Shown: positions 37,641-51,149, numbered from the stretch's first letter. The stretch is DNA of 64,000 nucleotides from Kocuria turfanensis (GCF_001580365.1 NZ_CP014480.1:2605008-2669007), one strand, 5' to 3'. Translations and numbers: made by a program. Notes: generated by a model not told the origin, from the sequence alone.

Positions 37641-37893
37641 CGCGTCTTCCTCTCTGCCTGGGTGGCGGCCACTGCCATCGGTGGCCGAGGAGCATCGGCC
37701 GGAAGCTCCGACCTGCTCACCCTCTGCAACACGTAGCGCATTACGCAACGTCATGGGTGGGGAAAGTCTCCGCGAGAGGACCCCTCCTGTCAAGGGACGG
37801 CGTCGGCGTGCCCCCTCCGGGTGCGCCCGCCGCCGCGCCCGGTCCGCCCGCGTCCGGACAGCCCGCCCCGCGGAAGGCGCGACGGCCTCGGCG
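37641..37893. promoter_or_regulatory. Upstream region with GTTGC direct repeat
   Basis: No larger gene is seen. On the minus strand GTTGC occurs at 37745-37749 and 37726-37730, spaced 19 bp exactly as in 35352-35380. The sequence between is somewhat AT-richer than its surroundings. It lies about 190 nt upstream of the MBL start and probably contains its promoter. Confidence 0.4.
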
Positions 37894-38739
37894 TCACCGG
37901 TGACGGCGGCTCTCCTCGTGGCCGGTCTCGTCGAACTGCATCTGCTGCAGGATCATGGCCGAGATCTCCTCGACGGACATGGAGGCGGAGCTGACGTGCG
38001 GGATGCCGTTCAGGACGTACATCTCCTCGGCGTTGCGCAGCTCGTACGAGCACTGCGCGAGGGAGGCGTAGACCGTTGCGGGTCGTCGTTCCTGGCGGAC
38101 CTGGCTCAACCGCATCGGGGAGGAGGTGAGCCCGAAGCACTTGCCGGCGTAGGGCGCAACGGGTGCGGGCAGGGAGTGCTGCTCGAAGTCCTCGTCCACC
38201 AGGGGGAAGTTGGCGGCGCGGATGCCGTGCTGCAGGGCCAGGTACATGCTGGTGGGGGTCTTGCCGCAGCGCGACGGGGCGATGAGGATCAGGTCCGCCC
38301 GCTCGAGGGCCCGGATGGACTGGCCGTCGTCGTGCTCCATGGCGTACTCCACCGCCGACATCCGCCTCTGGTAGTGGATGGCGTCGCCCAGGCCGTGGGC
38401 TCTGCCCGGCTGCAGGCTGGCCGTGGCGTGCAGCGCGGTCTCGAGCTGGGGGATGTGGGTGCCGAACAGGTCCACGAAGAAGCCGCGGCTGCCGGCGAGG
38501 ACGCCACGGATGTCCGGGTCGACGACGGTGGAGAACACCACCGGCACCCGCCCGGTGGCGGCCACGGCGTCGATGCGGGCCGCCACCTGCCGGGCACGCT
38601 CCACGGTGACGACGAACGGCACGGTGTGGCGCTCGAAGGGCTGGTCCGGGAACTGCGTGATCAGGGTGCTGCCCAGGGTCTCGGCGGTGATGCCGGTGCT
38701 GTCCGAGACGAAGAACGCCACGGGGCAGGTGTCGGTCAT
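37894..38739 (-). CDS. ppsR: PEP synthase regulatory kinase/pyrophosphorylase (PSRP, DUF299)
   Basis: Bifunctional regulator of 281 residues that phosphorylates (with ADP) and de-phosphorylates PEP synthase or pyruvate-phosphate dikinase. Opening FFVSDSTGITAETLG and the P-loop-like APSRCGKTPTSMYLA near residue 155 are diagnostic. Adjacent ppsA points to PEP synthase as the target. The start ATG has only a weak AGG upstream. A strong hairpin separates it from ppsA. Confidence 0.92.
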   Translation of the reverse strand: MTDTCPVAFFVSDSTGITAETLGSTLITQFPDQPFERHTVPFVVTVERARQVAARIDAVAATGRVPVVFSTVVDPDIRGVLAGSRGFFVDLFGTHIPQLETALHATASLQPGRAHGLGDAIHYQRRMSAVEYAMEHDDGQSIRALERADLILIAPSRCGKTPTSMYLALQHGIRAANFPLVDEDFEQHSLPAPVAPYAGKCFGLTSSPMRLSQVRQERRPATVYASLAQCSYELRNAEEMYVLNGIPHVSSASMSVEEISAMILQQMQFDETGHEESRRHR

Positions 38740-38775
38740 GCGCTTGCGTACCTGTCTCTCGTCGTGCGCACCGCG

Positions 38776-38810
38776 GTCCCGTCCCGGCGCGCGGGGCGCC
38801 GGGACGGGAC
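38776..38810 (-). terminator. Strong hairpin between ppsA and ppsR
   Basis: A perfect 15-bp stem, 38776-38790 with 38796-38810, starting 3 bases after the ppsA stop codon. It should reduce read-through into ppsR or stabilise the ppsA message. Confidence 0.7.
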
Positions 38811-38813
38811 GTC

Positions 38814-41213
<2,400 letters not shown>

Positions 41214-41225
41214 CGGAATCGTGCT

Positions 41226-41231
41226 CCTAGG
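41226..41231. repeat. IS target-site duplication (left)
   Basis: CCTAGG, duplicated at 42350-42355. It fits the NCTAGN preference described for IS481. Confidence 0.8.
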
Positions 41232-42237
41232 TGTAAGAGGGCGTGACGTTATTGACTCGGGCCGGGGTGCGTGAGGCCGGGGGCTGATCGCCGCAGGCGG
41301 TGTGGGGCCGATGGTAATTGAAGTGATTCACCCAGACCGCGATGGCGTCCCGGCGGGCCTGCTCGCTGGCGTAGGGGCGGACGTAGAGCACCTCGTCGGC
41401 CAGCAGCCGGTTGAACCGTTCGACCTTCCCGTTGTGCCGGGGCGTGTAGGGGCGGATGCGCTGGTGCCGGCCGGCGAGGGCCTCCACGGTGCGGGTGAAG
41501 TCGCGGGCCTTGTAGTTGGCGCCGTTGTCGGTGACCACCCGGTGCAGCCGGGTGATGCCGTGGGCGGCGAAGAACGCCCGGGCTCGGCAGAAGAATCCGA
41601 TCGTCGTCACCGCCTTCTCATCGGCCAGAGCCTCGGTGTAGGCCAGCCTCGAGAAGCCGTCCACGGCCGAGTGCAGGTAGGTGTAGCCGACCTTCGCCCC
41701 GGGTCCGCGCTTGGCCGCCTTCGCCGCCGTACTGCCGCGGCCGTGGGCGCGCCAGCCGCCGCCGTCGGGGATCCGCCCGACCTTCTTCACATCCAGGTGG
41801 ACCATGTGCCCGGGCCAGGCGGCACGGATCCGCTGGGGTGGGCGTCGCAGGTCGTCCCCCGCCGGGGTGAGGTCGCGCAGCCGGGAGATGCCCAGGCGGG
41901 CCAGCCAGCGACCGACCGTGCGCAGGTGCATTTCATGGCCGAGACCGAGCAGGTGGCGGTGGATGCGTCGGGCGGACCATTTCCGGTCTCGCCGGAGGGA
42001 CTCGATGAGCTCCACGACGGCCGCCGGGGTGCGCTGAGGGCTGCGCCGGGGAGTCGAGGGCCGGTCGGCCAACCCAGCTTCGCCGGATTCGAGGTAGCGG
42101 GCCACCCACGTGGCCACCGTGGGTCGGCTGACGCGGAACTCGGTGGCCACGTGGGCCTTGGGGATCCCGTCGTCGAGGTGGCGCAGGACCATGCGCAGCC
42201 GGCCGGTCGGGGTCAGGGGTGCGTTAACGTGGGGCAT
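41227..42237 (-). CDS. IS481-family transposase
   Basis: DDE transposase of 336 residues. Helix-turn-helix domains occupy about residues 10-120 ([22 protein letters not shown]). The catalytic core has Asp in HLDVKKVG near 147, Asp in VVTDNGANY near 237 and Glu in [11 protein letters not shown] near 275. The TAG stop codon lies in the flanking target duplication, not in the element. It reads toward ppsA, whose start is 13 nt beyond the stop. Confidence 0.93.
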   Translation of the reverse strand: MPHVNAPLTPTGRLRMVLRHLDDGIPKAHVATEFRVSRPTVATWVARYLESGEAGLADRPSTPRRSPQRTPAAVVELIESLRRDRKWSARRIHRHLLGLGHEMHLRTVGRWLARLGISRLRDLTPAGDDLRRPPQRIRAAWPGHMVHLDVKKVGRIPDGGGWRAHGRGSTAAKAAKRGPGAKVGYTYLHSAVDGFSRLAYTEALADEKAVTTIGFFCRARAFFAAHGITRLHRVVTDNGANYKARDFTRTVEALAGRHQRIRPYTPRHNGKVERFNRLLADEVLYVRPYASEQARRDAIAVWVNHFNYHRPHTACGDQPPASRTPARVNNVTPSYT

Positions 42238-42349
42238 GAACGGGCTCTCTTGCTGCGGACGGACGGTGTAGGAACTTCCATCCTGTGGCGAGGAGCCCGT
42301 TCCTCATCTCACCGGCACACCCGTGGCAAGAACCTCATGCCCCACAACA
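41232..42349 (-). mobile_element. IS481-family insertion sequence, intact
   Basis: A 1118-bp element bounded by TGT...ACA with imperfect terminal inverted repeats of about 29 bp (TGTAAGAGGGCGTGACGTT against TGTTGTGGGGCATGAGGTT, about 20 matches). It is flanked by 6-bp CCTAGG direct repeats and carries one uninterrupted transposase, so it looks recent and functional. Confidence 0.88.
42238..42302 (-). promoter_or_regulatory. Hairpin over transposase start
   Basis: GAACGGGCTC (42238-42247) and its perfect complement (42293-42302). On mRNA entering from outside, the stem would reach the base before the transposase ATG and bury its AAGAGAG ribosome-binding site. Confidence 0.45.
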
Positions 42350-42355
42350 CCTAGG
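42350..42355. repeat. IS target-site duplication (right)
   Basis: CCTAGG, the second copy of the duplication at 41226-41231. Confidence 0.8.
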
Positions 42356-42854
42356 CTGCGCTGGGTCGGAGGTCGGTCGTGTCGTTGCGGGAGCTGGGTG
42401 CTGGATCCTGCGGGGCCCGAGGCGGGCAGGGGCCACGATCGGCCGGACCCGGCGCGTGAGGTGTGGCGTCGGCGTTGTCGATGGGTGGGGCGATCTGCTG
42501 ATCGGCGCCGATCCGATCGGCGTCGCTGCGGATCAGGAGAGCTGCCGCCGGAGCACGGCCGCCGGATCCGGTCCTGGATCGCCACGGTCCGCCCTGGGTT
42601 CATGGCTCCTGGGGCCCGTGAAGCTGCTGCGTCGTTGTCGTCAACAGATATATCACCTATATACGCAATGCGGAAGCGTTTTACGGCGTTGTTCCCGCCC
42701 CGGGCGCGGGCGGTGCTGCGGTCCGCGATCTTCGACAGGCCGGGCCCCTCCGCAGCGGGCGTCGGCGCCGAGGGGGAGTCCCTGCGGCGGGCCGCCGACG
42801 AGAGGACGCCGACTGCGGCCGGACGTCGGTGGGCGCGGTCGGCGTCGTCGCTGC
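42356..42854. promoter_or_regulatory. Former ppsA upstream region, no gene
   Basis: I see no supportable gene. A conspicuous AT-rich patch at 42645-42665 includes a minus-strand promoter candidate: TTCCGC (42670-42675), 17-bp spacer, TATATC (42647-42652). Without the IS it would lie about 300 nt upstream of ppsA, so it is probably the displaced native promoter. Confidence 0.4.
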
Positions 42855-42888
42855 CGTCCGCGGCCACCGGGACGGTCGGCCGCGGACG
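42855..42888 (-). terminator. Terminator after acyl-CoA dehydrogenase gene
   Basis: A perfect 11-bp stem (42855-42865 with 42878-42888) directly after the stop codon. Confidence 0.65.
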
Positions 42889-44070
42889 TCACCCGGTGGA
42901 GGCCGCGTCCCGCCCGATCGTCTCCCGCAGGATCTCGCTCGTGCCCCCGAAGATCGTCAGCAGCCGGGAGGCGAGGTAGGCCTGGGCCACCGGGTAGTCG
43001 AGGATGTAGCCGTAGCCGCCGTGCAGCTGCAGGCACCGGTCCGTGACGGCCTTGGCCCGCTCGCTCGCCCAGTACTTGGCCTTGGAGGCCCCGACGACGT
43101 CGAGCGTCCCGGCGTTGAAGGCGTGCACGGCCCGCTGGACGTAGGCCTCGGTGACCTCCACCTCGACCGTCAGCTCCGCGACCTCGAACCGGGAGTGCTG
43201 GAAGTCCAGCACCCGGGAGCCGAAGGCCGTGCGCTCCCGGGTGTAGTCCAGGGTGGACTCCAGCGTCGCGCGCGCCACGGCGCTCGCGGCCACGGCGACC
43301 GCCAGCCGCCCCTGGGGCAGCAGCTGCTGGATCTGCCGCAGCCCACCGCCCTCGGCGCCGACCAGGTTCGCACCGGGGACGCGGACGTCCTCGAAGAACA
43401 GCTCGGCGGTGTCCGAGGCCCGCACGCCCATCTTGTCCAGCTGCTTGCCGACCGCGTAGCCGGGGGAGTCCGCCTTGTGCACCAGGAAGAGGCTGAAGCT
43501 GTCCTCCCCGGCGCGCTCGGCGCGTCCGTCCGTGCGGGCCAGCACCAGGGCGGCGTCCCCGCTGATCCCGTTGCCGATGAAGGTCTTCTGGCCGTTGAGC
43601 ACCCAGTCCTCGCCGTCGCGCACGGCCCTCGTGCGCACCCCGCGCAGGTCGGACCCGGCGCCCGGCTCGGTCCAGGCCACCGAGGTGACCAGCTCTCCGG
43701 TGAGGATCCGCGGCAGCCACCGCTGCTGCTGCTCCGCGGTGCCGTGGGCCAGCAGGTGGGGCAGCACCCAGTCGTCGCCGAGGTGCAGCGCCAGGGCCAC
43801 GCCGAGGGCTCCGCCGCGGACCAGCTCCTCGTCGAGCACGGCGCGGAACCGGTAGTCGGTCAGGCCCATGCCGCCGTGCTCCTCCGGCACGGCGAGGCCG
43901 AGCAGGCCCGCCTCGCCGGCGGCGCGCCACATGCTGCGCGGCATCAGGTGCTCGGCGTCCCACTGCGCGTAGTGGGGGGCGACCTCGCGCGCCACGAACT
44001 CGCGGGCGACGTCGCGGAACTCCTCGTGCTCCTCCTCGAAGAAGGGCTGGACGGCCGGGGTGGGGGTCAC
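42889..44070 (-). CDS. Acyl-CoA dehydrogenase
   Basis: FAD enzyme of 393 residues that oxidises an acyl-CoA to the 2-enoyl-CoA, passing electrons to ETF (encoded at 51192-53036). Family blocks: VPEEHGGMGLTDY near 60, VAWTEPGAGSDLRGVRT near 125, QLHGGYGYILDYPVAQAYLASR near 345 and the terminal FGGTSEILRETIGRD. Chain-length specificity cannot be read. The GTG start overlaps the TetR stop (GTGA) with AGGAGG upstream, so regulator and enzyme are one operon. Confidence 0.92.
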   Translation of the reverse strand: MTPTPAVQPFFEEEHEEFRDVAREFVAREVAPHYAQWDAEHLMPRSMWRAAGEAGLLGLAVPEEHGGMGLTDYRFRAVLDEELVRGGALGVALALHLGDDWVLPHLLAHGTAEQQQRWLPRILTGELVTSVAWTEPGAGSDLRGVRTRAVRDGEDWVLNGQKTFIGNGISGDAALVLARTDGRAERAGEDSFSLFLVHKADSPGYAVGKQLDKMGVRASDTAELFFEDVRVPGANLVGAEGGGLRQIQQLLPQGRLAVAVAASAVARATLESTLDYTRERTAFGSRVLDFQHSRFEVAELTVEVEVTEAYVQRAVHAFNAGTLDVVGASKAKYWASERAKAVTDRCLQLHGGYGYILDYPVAQAYLASRLLTIFGGTSEILRETIGRDAASTG

Positions 44071-44780
44071 GGGGTGCCTCCTGTGCTGGTGGGATCCGGG
44101 TCGCCGGTGGGGCCTGGGTCGCCGGTGGGGTCCGGGTGGAACGCGGTGCGCAGCGCGGCCCAGGCCATCTCCTCGAGGGCGGCCCGGGCGGCGTCGAGCC
44201 GCTCCGCCTCCTGCGGGGTGCGCAGCCGCTGCGCGGCCCGCAGGGAGTGCGGGGTGGAGTTGATCAGCCCGAAGGCGGCCTGGGCGCGCAGGGTGAGGTC
44301 GGCGACCTCGCGCGCGGGGGCGAACTCGCGCAGGGCCTCGACCCACAGGGTCACGTAGCCGCGCTGGAGCACGCGCACCGTGCGGCGGTCCTCGGCCGTG
44401 AGGTTGGGCAGCTCCCGGTCCTGCACCACGATCACGGCGGGGCGGTGCAGGGCGAAGTCGACCTGGAAGCGGATCAGGTCCCGCAGCCGCCGCTGCGGGT
44501 CCGGGGCGTGCCGGGCCACCTCGCGGCCGCGCTCGAGCAGGTCGTGGCTGACCTCGAGCAGCACCGCGCCCAGGACGGCCTGCTTGCTCGCGAAGTGCCG
44601 GTAGACCGCGGGGCCGCTGACGCCCGCGGCCGCGCCGATGTCGTCGATCGAGACCCCGGCGAAGCCCCGCTCGGCGAAGAGCGTGGCGGAGGCGGCGAGC
44701 AGGTCCTGCCGGCGCCGGGCCTTCGCCTGCCCGCGCACCGTGGTGGGCGGCGGGCTCGGTCTGCGGTCGGTCTGCGGCAT
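44067..44780 (-). CDS. TetR-family regulator of acyl-CoA genes
   Basis: Repressor of 237 residues. The TetR helix-turn-helix is near residues 20-65 (VSIDDIGAAAGVSGPAVYRHF), followed by a helical ligand domain. The tail repeats Pro-Thr-Gly-Asp. The ATG chosen has AAGGA at 5 nt; an alternative 42 nt upstream has no ribosome-binding site but could be leaderless. Two palindromes between it and the divergent carboxylase operon are its likely operators, making it an autoregulated switch of both units, probably responding to an acyl-CoA. Confidence 0.88.
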   Translation of the reverse strand: MPQTDRRPSPPPTTVRGQAKARRRQDLLAASATLFAERGFAGVSIDDIGAAAGVSGPAVYRHFASKQAVLGAVLLEVSHDLLERGREVARHAPDPQRRLRDLIRFQVDFALHRPAVIVVQDRELPNLTAEDRRTVRVLQRGYVTLWVEALREFAPAREVADLTLRAQAAFGLINSTPHSLRAAQRLRTPQEAERLDAARAALEEMAWAALRTAFHPDPTGDPGPTGDPDPTSTGGTP

Positions 44781-44823
44781 GCGGTCCTTCTTCCGGCGAC
44801 GGGGCGGGGCGTTCCTGGACATT

Positions 44824-44869
44824 TTAGTGAGTCGCCACTAACCTGACGACCAAGTTAGTCGAGACTAAC
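44824..44869. promoter_or_regulatory. Two TetR-type operators
   Basis: TTAGTGAGTCGCCACTAA (44824-44841) and GTTAGTCGAGACTAAC (44854-44869). Both are palindromes with TTAGT...ACTAA arms, lying between the divergent tetR and carboxylase genes. Confidence 0.7.
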
Positions 44870-44915
44870 CGAAATGGCATCCCGGACCCGGGGCCGGATC
44901 GGGACGGAGGAACGG

Positions 44916-46523
<1,608 letters not shown>

Positions 46524-46528
46524 GCCCC

Positions 46529-48613
46529 GTGACTCCCAGCACGCCCCCGCGCCGCTTCGACGTCGTCCTCGTCGCCAACCGCGGCGAGATCGCCCGCCGG
46601 ATCCTGCGCACCCTCAAGGCGCTGGGCATCCGCTCGGTCGCGATCTACAGCGAGGCCGACCGCGACGCGGTGCACGTGCGCGAGGCCGACGTGGCCGTGT
46701 GCGTGGGCCCGGCCGCCCCGGCGCAGAGCTACCTGCGCATCGACGCCGTGGTCGAGGCCGCCCGCGCCACCGGGGCGCAGGCGGTCCACCCCGGCTACGG
46801 GTTCCTCTCCGAGAACGCCGGCCTGGCCCGCGCGTGCGCCGCGGCCGGCATCGCCTTCGTCGGCCCCGGCGCCGAGGCCCTGGAGATCATGGGGGACAAG
46901 ATCCGCGCCAAGCGGCACGTGGCCGCCGCCGGGGTGCCCACCGTGGCCGGGGTCTCGGACCCGGGCCTCGACGACGACGCCCTGGTGGCCGCCGCCGCCG
47001 GCATGGACTACCCGCTGCTGATCAAGCCCTCGGCCGGGGGCGGCGGCAAGGGCATGCACGTGGTCGAGGCCCCCGAGCGGCTGCCCGAGGCCCTCGCCAC
47101 GGCCCGCCGGGTCGCGGCCGCCGCGTTCGGGGACGACACCCTGTTCCTGGAACGGCTCATCGAGTCCCCCCGGCACATCGAGGTCCAGGTCCTCGCCGAC
47201 ACGCACGGGACCGTGGTGCACCTGGGCGAGCGCGAGTGCTCGCTGCAGCGCCGGCACCAGAAGGTGATCGAGGAGGCGCCCTCGCCGCTGCTGGACCCCG
47301 CCACCCGGGAGCGGATCGGGCAGGCCGCCTGCCAGGTGGCCCGCTCGGTGGGCTACGCGGGCGCCGGGACCGTGGAGTTCCTCGTGGCCGCGGACCGGCC
47401 GGAGGAGTTCTTCTTCATGGAGATGAACACCCGCCTGCAGGTCGAGCACCCGGTGACCGAGCTGGTCACCGGCGTGGATCTCGTGGCGCACCAGCTCCGC
47501 GTCGCCGCGGGGGAGCCGCTCGCGCTGGCCCAGCAGGACGTGGTGCTCACCGGCCACGCGGTGGAGGCGCGGGTCTACGCCGAGGACCCCGCGCGCGGCT
47601 TCCTGCCCACCGCCGGCACCGTGCTGGCGCTCGAGGAGCCCTCCGGCCCCGGGATCCGCGTGGACTCCTCGCTGGCCCAGGGCCTCACGGTGGGCTCCGA
47701 CTACGACCCCCTGCTGGCCAAGGTGATCGCCTGGGGCGAGGACCGCGAGCAGGCCCTGGACCGGCTGGACTCCGCCCTGGCGGACACCGTGGTGCTGGGG
47801 GTGGGCACGAACACCGAGTACCTGCGCGCCCTGCTCGCCGATCCCGCCGTGCGCGCCGGGGCGCTGGACACCACCCTCATCGAGCGGCGCCTGCCGGAGC
47901 TGGAGTTCGCCGCCCCGGACGAGACCCACTTCGCCGCCGCGGCCGCCTTCCTGCGGGCCCGGGCCGGCGCGCCTGAGTCCGGGCCCGAGCCCGGTTCCGG
48001 GCCCTGGGCCCGCGCCGAGGGCTGGCGGCCCACCGGCCGGGCCCGGCCCGCCGTGGACCTCGCCCACGGGCTGGAGCAGCCCCGCCGCACCGTCGTCGAC
48101 GACGGCGTGCGCCTGGTGCCCCTGCCCGGCCGGACGGCCGCGCACCTGCTGGAGGCCGGCGGGGCCGCCCGCGTCGTCCACGTCGCGGCCGGGGCGGGCA
48201 GCGTCTGGGTGGGCGAGGACGGGTTCGCCGTCGAGCTCCACGTGCTGACCCGCGAGGAGCGGCTCGAGCGGGCGCTGGCGGCCCTGGAGCGCACGGCGGG
48301 GCCCGCCGCGCCCGAGCTGCACTCGCCCATGCCCGGCACCGTCGTCGCGGTCCCCGCGGCGGAGGGGGAGCGGGTCGCGGAGGGGCAGACCGTGGTGGTC
48401 GTCGAGGCCATGAAGATGGAGCACCGGCTGACCGCCCCCACCGCCGGGACCGTCGAGCTGTCCGTGCGGGCCGGGGAGCAGGTCACGCTGCACCAGCTGC
48501 TCGCCCGCGTGGTGCCCGACGCCCCCGCCGCCGCACCCGGTGCCGACCCGGCGGCGCCCGGGCCCGGGACCCCGCCGGCCACCGATCCGACCAGTCAGGA
48601 GCACAGCGCATGA
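46529..48613 (+). CDS. Acyl-CoA carboxylase alpha subunit (biotin carboxylase plus carrier, AccA1-like)
   Basis: Biotinylated subunit of 694 residues: biotin carboxylase domain 1-450 ([10 protein letters not shown] near 18, [10 protein letters not shown] near 170, [13 protein letters not shown] near 300) and the biotin carrier domain with VEAMKMEH near 630, whose Lys carries biotin. It ends in a Pro/Ala-rich tail. With the preceding beta subunit it forms methylcrotonyl-CoA carboxylase. GTG at 46529 is chosen; GTG at 46520, overlapping the previous stop, is equally in frame. Confidence 0.92.
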   Translation: MTPSTPPRRFDVVLVANRGEIARRILRTLKALGIRSVAIYSEADRDAVHVREADVAVCVGPAAPAQSYLRIDAVVEAARATGAQAVHPGYGFLSENAGLARACAAAGIAFVGPGAEALEIMGDKIRAKRHVAAAGVPTVAGVSDPGLDDDALVAAAAGMDYPLLIKPSAGGGGKGMHVVEAPERLPEALATARRVAAAAFGDDTLFLERLIESPRHIEVQVLADTHGTVVHLGERECSLQRRHQKVIEEAPSPLLDPATRERIGQAACQVARSVGYAGAGTVEFLVAADRPEEFFFMEMNTRLQVEHPVTELVTGVDLVAHQLRVAAGEPLALAQQDVVLTGHAVEARVYAEDPARGFLPTAGTVLALEEPSGPGIRVDSSLAQGLTVGSDYDPLLAKVIAWGEDREQALDRLDSALADTVVLGVGTNTEYLRALLADPAVRAGALDTTLIERRLPELEFAAPDETHFAAAAAFLRARAGAPESGPEPGSGPWARAEGWRPTGRARPAVDLAHGLEQPRRTVVDDGVRLVPLPGRTAAHLLEAGGAARVVHVAAGAGSVWVGEDGFAVELHVLTREERLERALAALERTAGPAAPELHSPMPGTVVAVPAAEGERVAEGQTVVVVEAMKMEHRLTAPTAGTVELSVRAGEQVTLHQLLARVVPDAPAAAPGADPAAPGPGTPPATDPTSQEHSA

Positions 48614-49770
48614 ACTTCGAGCTCGACGAGGAGTACCAGGACCTCTCCGACACCGTCCGGGAGTTCGCCGACGAGGTGATCGCCCCCGTCTCGGCCCGCT
48701 ACGACCGGGACCACGCGTTCCCCTACGACATCGTGGCGCAGATGGGCGAGCTGGGCCTGTTCGGCCTGCCCTTCCCCGAGGAGTACGGCGGGATGGGCGG
48801 GGACTACTTCGCCCTGTGCCTGGCGCTGGAGCAGATCGCCCGGGTGGACCAGTCCGTGGCCATCACCCTCGAGGCCGGGGTGTCGCTGGGCGCCATGCCG
48901 ATCTTCCGCTTCGGCACCGAGGAGCAGAAGCAGCAGTGGCTGCCCGACCTCGCGACGGGCCGGGCGCTCGCCGGCTTCGGGCTCACCGAGCCGGAGGCCG
49001 GCTCCGACGCCGGCGGCACCCGAACCACCGCGAGGCGGCAGGACGGGCAGTGGGTGGTCGACGGCGCCAAGGAGTTCATCACCAACTCCGGCACGGACAT
49101 CACCCGCCTGGTCAACGTCACCGCGGTCACCGGCACCACGCAGCTGCCGGACGGGCGGGTCAAGAAGGAGATCTCCACGATCATCGTCCCCACGGACACC
49201 CCCGGCTTCCGCGCCGAGAAGGCCTACGACAAGGTCGGCTGGAACGCCTCGGACACCCACCCGCTGTCCCTGCAGGACGTGCGGGTCCCGGAGGACCACC
49301 TGCTGGGCGAGGAGGGGCGCGGCTACGCCAACTTCCTGTCCATCCTCGACGAGGGCCGCATCGCCATCGCGGCCCTGGCCGCCGGCGCGGCCCAGGGCTG
49401 CGTCGAGGAGTCGGTGCGCTACGCGGGCGAGCGCACCTCCTTCGGCCGGCCCATCGGGGAGAACCAGGCGATCTCCTTCAAGATCGCCCGCATGCAGGCC
49501 CGCGCGCACACCGCCCGCCTGGCCTACTACGACGCCGCGTCCCGGATGCTCGCCGGCCGGCCGTTCAAGACGCAGGCCGCGATCGCCAAGCTCGTGGCCG
49601 GGGAGGCCGCGATGGACAACGCCCGGGACGCCACCCAGGTCTTCGGCGGCTACGGGTTCATCAACGAGTCCCGGGTGGCCCGCCACTACCGCGACTCCAA
49701 GATCCTCGAGGTCGGCGAGGGCACCACCGAGGTGCAGCTGATGCTCGTCGCCCGCGAGCTGGGACTGTGA
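48610..49770 (+). CDS. Acyl-CoA dehydrogenase (FadE19/isovaleryl-CoA-like)
   Basis: FAD enzyme of 386 residues coupled to the carboxylase gene by ATGA. Blocks: [15 protein letters not shown] near 55, [18 protein letters not shown] near 120, [16 protein letters not shown] near 340 and [13 protein letters not shown] with the catalytic Glu region near 365. The gene order carboxylase beta, alpha, dehydrogenase, MaoC, CitE is that of Mycobacterium tuberculosis accD1-accA1-fadE19-Rv2499c-Rv2498c. A branched short-chain acyl-CoA (isovaleryl-CoA) is therefore the likely substrate. Confidence 0.92.
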   Translation: MNFELDEEYQDLSDTVREFADEVIAPVSARYDRDHAFPYDIVAQMGELGLFGLPFPEEYGGMGGDYFALCLALEQIARVDQSVAITLEAGVSLGAMPIFRFGTEEQKQQWLPDLATGRALAGFGLTEPEAGSDAGGTRTTARRQDGQWVVDGAKEFITNSGTDITRLVNVTAVTGTTQLPDGRVKKEISTIIVPTDTPGFRAEKAYDKVGWNASDTHPLSLQDVRVPEDHLLGEEGRGYANFLSILDEGRIAIAALAAGAAQGCVEESVRYAGERTSFGRPIGENQAISFKIARMQARAHTARLAYYDAASRMLAGRPFKTQAAIAKLVAGEAAMDNARDATQVFGGYGFINESRVARHYRDSKILEVGEGTTEVQLMLVARELGL

Positions 49771-49780
49771 GGGGGCGGCC

Positions 49781-50269
49781 GTGAGCGCACCGCGCAAGGT
49801 GGTCCGCCAGCGCGGGCTGTGGTTCGAGGAGTTCGAGGAGGGCACCGTCTACGAGCACGCCCCGGGCCGCACGGTGACCGAGGCGGACAACGTCCTGTTC
49901 ACCACCCTCACCATGAACACCCAGTCCCTGCACCTCGACGCCGCGTGGGCCGGGCGCCAGCCCTTCGGGCAGCGGCTGGTGAACTCGATGTTCACGCTCT
50001 CCACCCTCGTGGGGGCCTCCGTGGCGCAGCTGACCCAGGGCACCATCGTCGCCAACCTCGGCTTCGAGGAGGTGCGGTTCCCGCACCCGCTGCACCACGG
50101 GGACACCCTGTACTCGTCCTCCGAGATCCTCGGCGCCCGCCCGTCCTCCTCCCGGCCCGGACAGGGCATCGTGCGCCTCAAGCACGTCGGGCGCAACCAG
50201 GACGGCGTGGTGGTCGCCGAGTGCACCCGCTCCGTGCTCATGTGGTCCCGCGACGCCGCCCCGCAGTGA
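49781..50269 (+). CDS. MaoC-family dehydratase/hydratase
   Basis: Hot-dog-fold protein of 162 residues with the hydratase-2 signature: GRTVTEADNVLFTTLTMN near 28 and DAAWAGRQPFGQRLVNS near 50, which provides the Asp/His dyad region. As the Rv2499c counterpart it should hydrate the glutaconyl- or mesaconyl-type CoA ester made by the carboxylase branch. GTG start 10 nt after the dehydrogenase. Confidence 0.88.
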   Translation: MSAPRKVVRQRGLWFEEFEEGTVYEHAPGRTVTEADNVLFTTLTMNTQSLHLDAAWAGRQPFGQRLVNSMFTLSTLVGASVAQLTQGTIVANLGFEEVRFPHPLHHGDTLYSSSEILGARPSSSRPGQGIVRLKHVGRNQDGVVVAECTRSVLMWSRDAAPQ

Positions 50270-50327
50270 CCCCGGCGCCCGAGACCCCTCCCGCGCCCGC
50301 CGCGCCACCCGACCGAAGGAGCCGCCC

Positions 50328-51149
50328 GTGACCGACGACCCCGCCCTCGGCCCGGCCCTGCTGTTCTGCCCGGCCGACCGCCCCGACCGCTACGCCAAGG
50401 CCGCCGCGCGGGCCGACACCGTGATCCTCGACCTCGAGGACGCCGTGGCCGGGCCGGACAAGCCCGCCGCCCGGGACGCCCTCGTGGCCACGCCCCTGGA
50501 CCCGGCCCGCACCGTCGTGCGGGTCAACGCCCAGGACACCGAGGACTTCGCCCACGACCTCGTCGCCCTGCGGCACACCGCGTACACCACCGTGATGCTG
50601 CCCAAGGCCGCCTCCGCCGAACGGCTCGCCGTCGCCGCGGAGCTGGGCCTGGACCGGGTGATCGCCCTGTGCGAGACCGCCGAGGGCGTGGTGCACGCGG
50701 CCGGGATCGCCCGCGCCCCCAACGTGGTGGCGCTGATGTGGGGCGCCGAGGACCTGGTCGCCTCCCTGGGCGGCAGCTCGTCCCGCCACCCGGACGGCGC
50801 CTACCGGGACGTCGCCCGGCACGCCCGCTCCGCGGTGCTGCTGGCCGCCGGCGCCGCCGGCAAGCCCGCCGTCGACGCCGTGCACCTCGACATCGCCGAC
50901 CTCGACGGGCTGCGCGAGGAGGCCCTCGACGCCGTGGCCTCCGGCTTCGCGGCCACCGCCTGCATCCACCCCGGCCAGGTGGAGACCGTCCGCGCCGCCT
51001 ACCGCCCCGCCGAGGAGGAGGTCGCCGCCGCCCGGGAGCTGCTCGCGGCCGCCCGGGACGCCGCCGGCGTCTTCACGTTCCGCGGGCGGATGGTCGACGA
51101 GCCCCTGCTCCGCCACGCCGAGCGGCTCGTGCGCCGCGCCGGCGGCTGA
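50328..51149 (+). CDS. CitE-like beta-hydroxyacyl-CoA lyase (HpcH/HpaI family)
   Basis: TIM-barrel lyase of 273 residues. Opening LLFCPADRPDRYAKAA, Mg-site motif VILDLEDAV near 33, RVNAQDT near 67, LCETAEGVVHA near 110 and the C-terminal CIHPGQVETV near 215. The M. tuberculosis counterpart Rv2498c has been reported to cleave HMG-CoA and citramalyl-CoA, linking leucine and itaconate breakdown; the same position here suggests the same role. GTG start with AAGGAG upstream. Confidence 0.88.
   Translation: MTDDPALGPALLFCPADRPDRYAKAAARADTVILDLEDAVAGPDKPAARDALVATPLDPARTVVRVNAQDTEDFAHDLVALRHTAYTTVMLPKAASAERLAVAAELGLDRVIALCETAEGVVHAAGIARAPNVVALMWGAEDLVASLGGSSSRHPDGAYRDVARHARSAVLLAAGAAGKPAVDAVHLDIADLDGLREEALDAVASGFAATACIHPGQVETVRAAYRPAEEEVAAARELLAAARDAAGVFTFRGRMVDEPLLRHAERLVRRAGG

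Noticed and set aside
42304..42867. 187-codon frame beside the IS element as a disrupted gene
   Set aside because: Arg/Ser/Pro-rich, no domain, runs across the IS boundary and covers a promoter-like AT patch.
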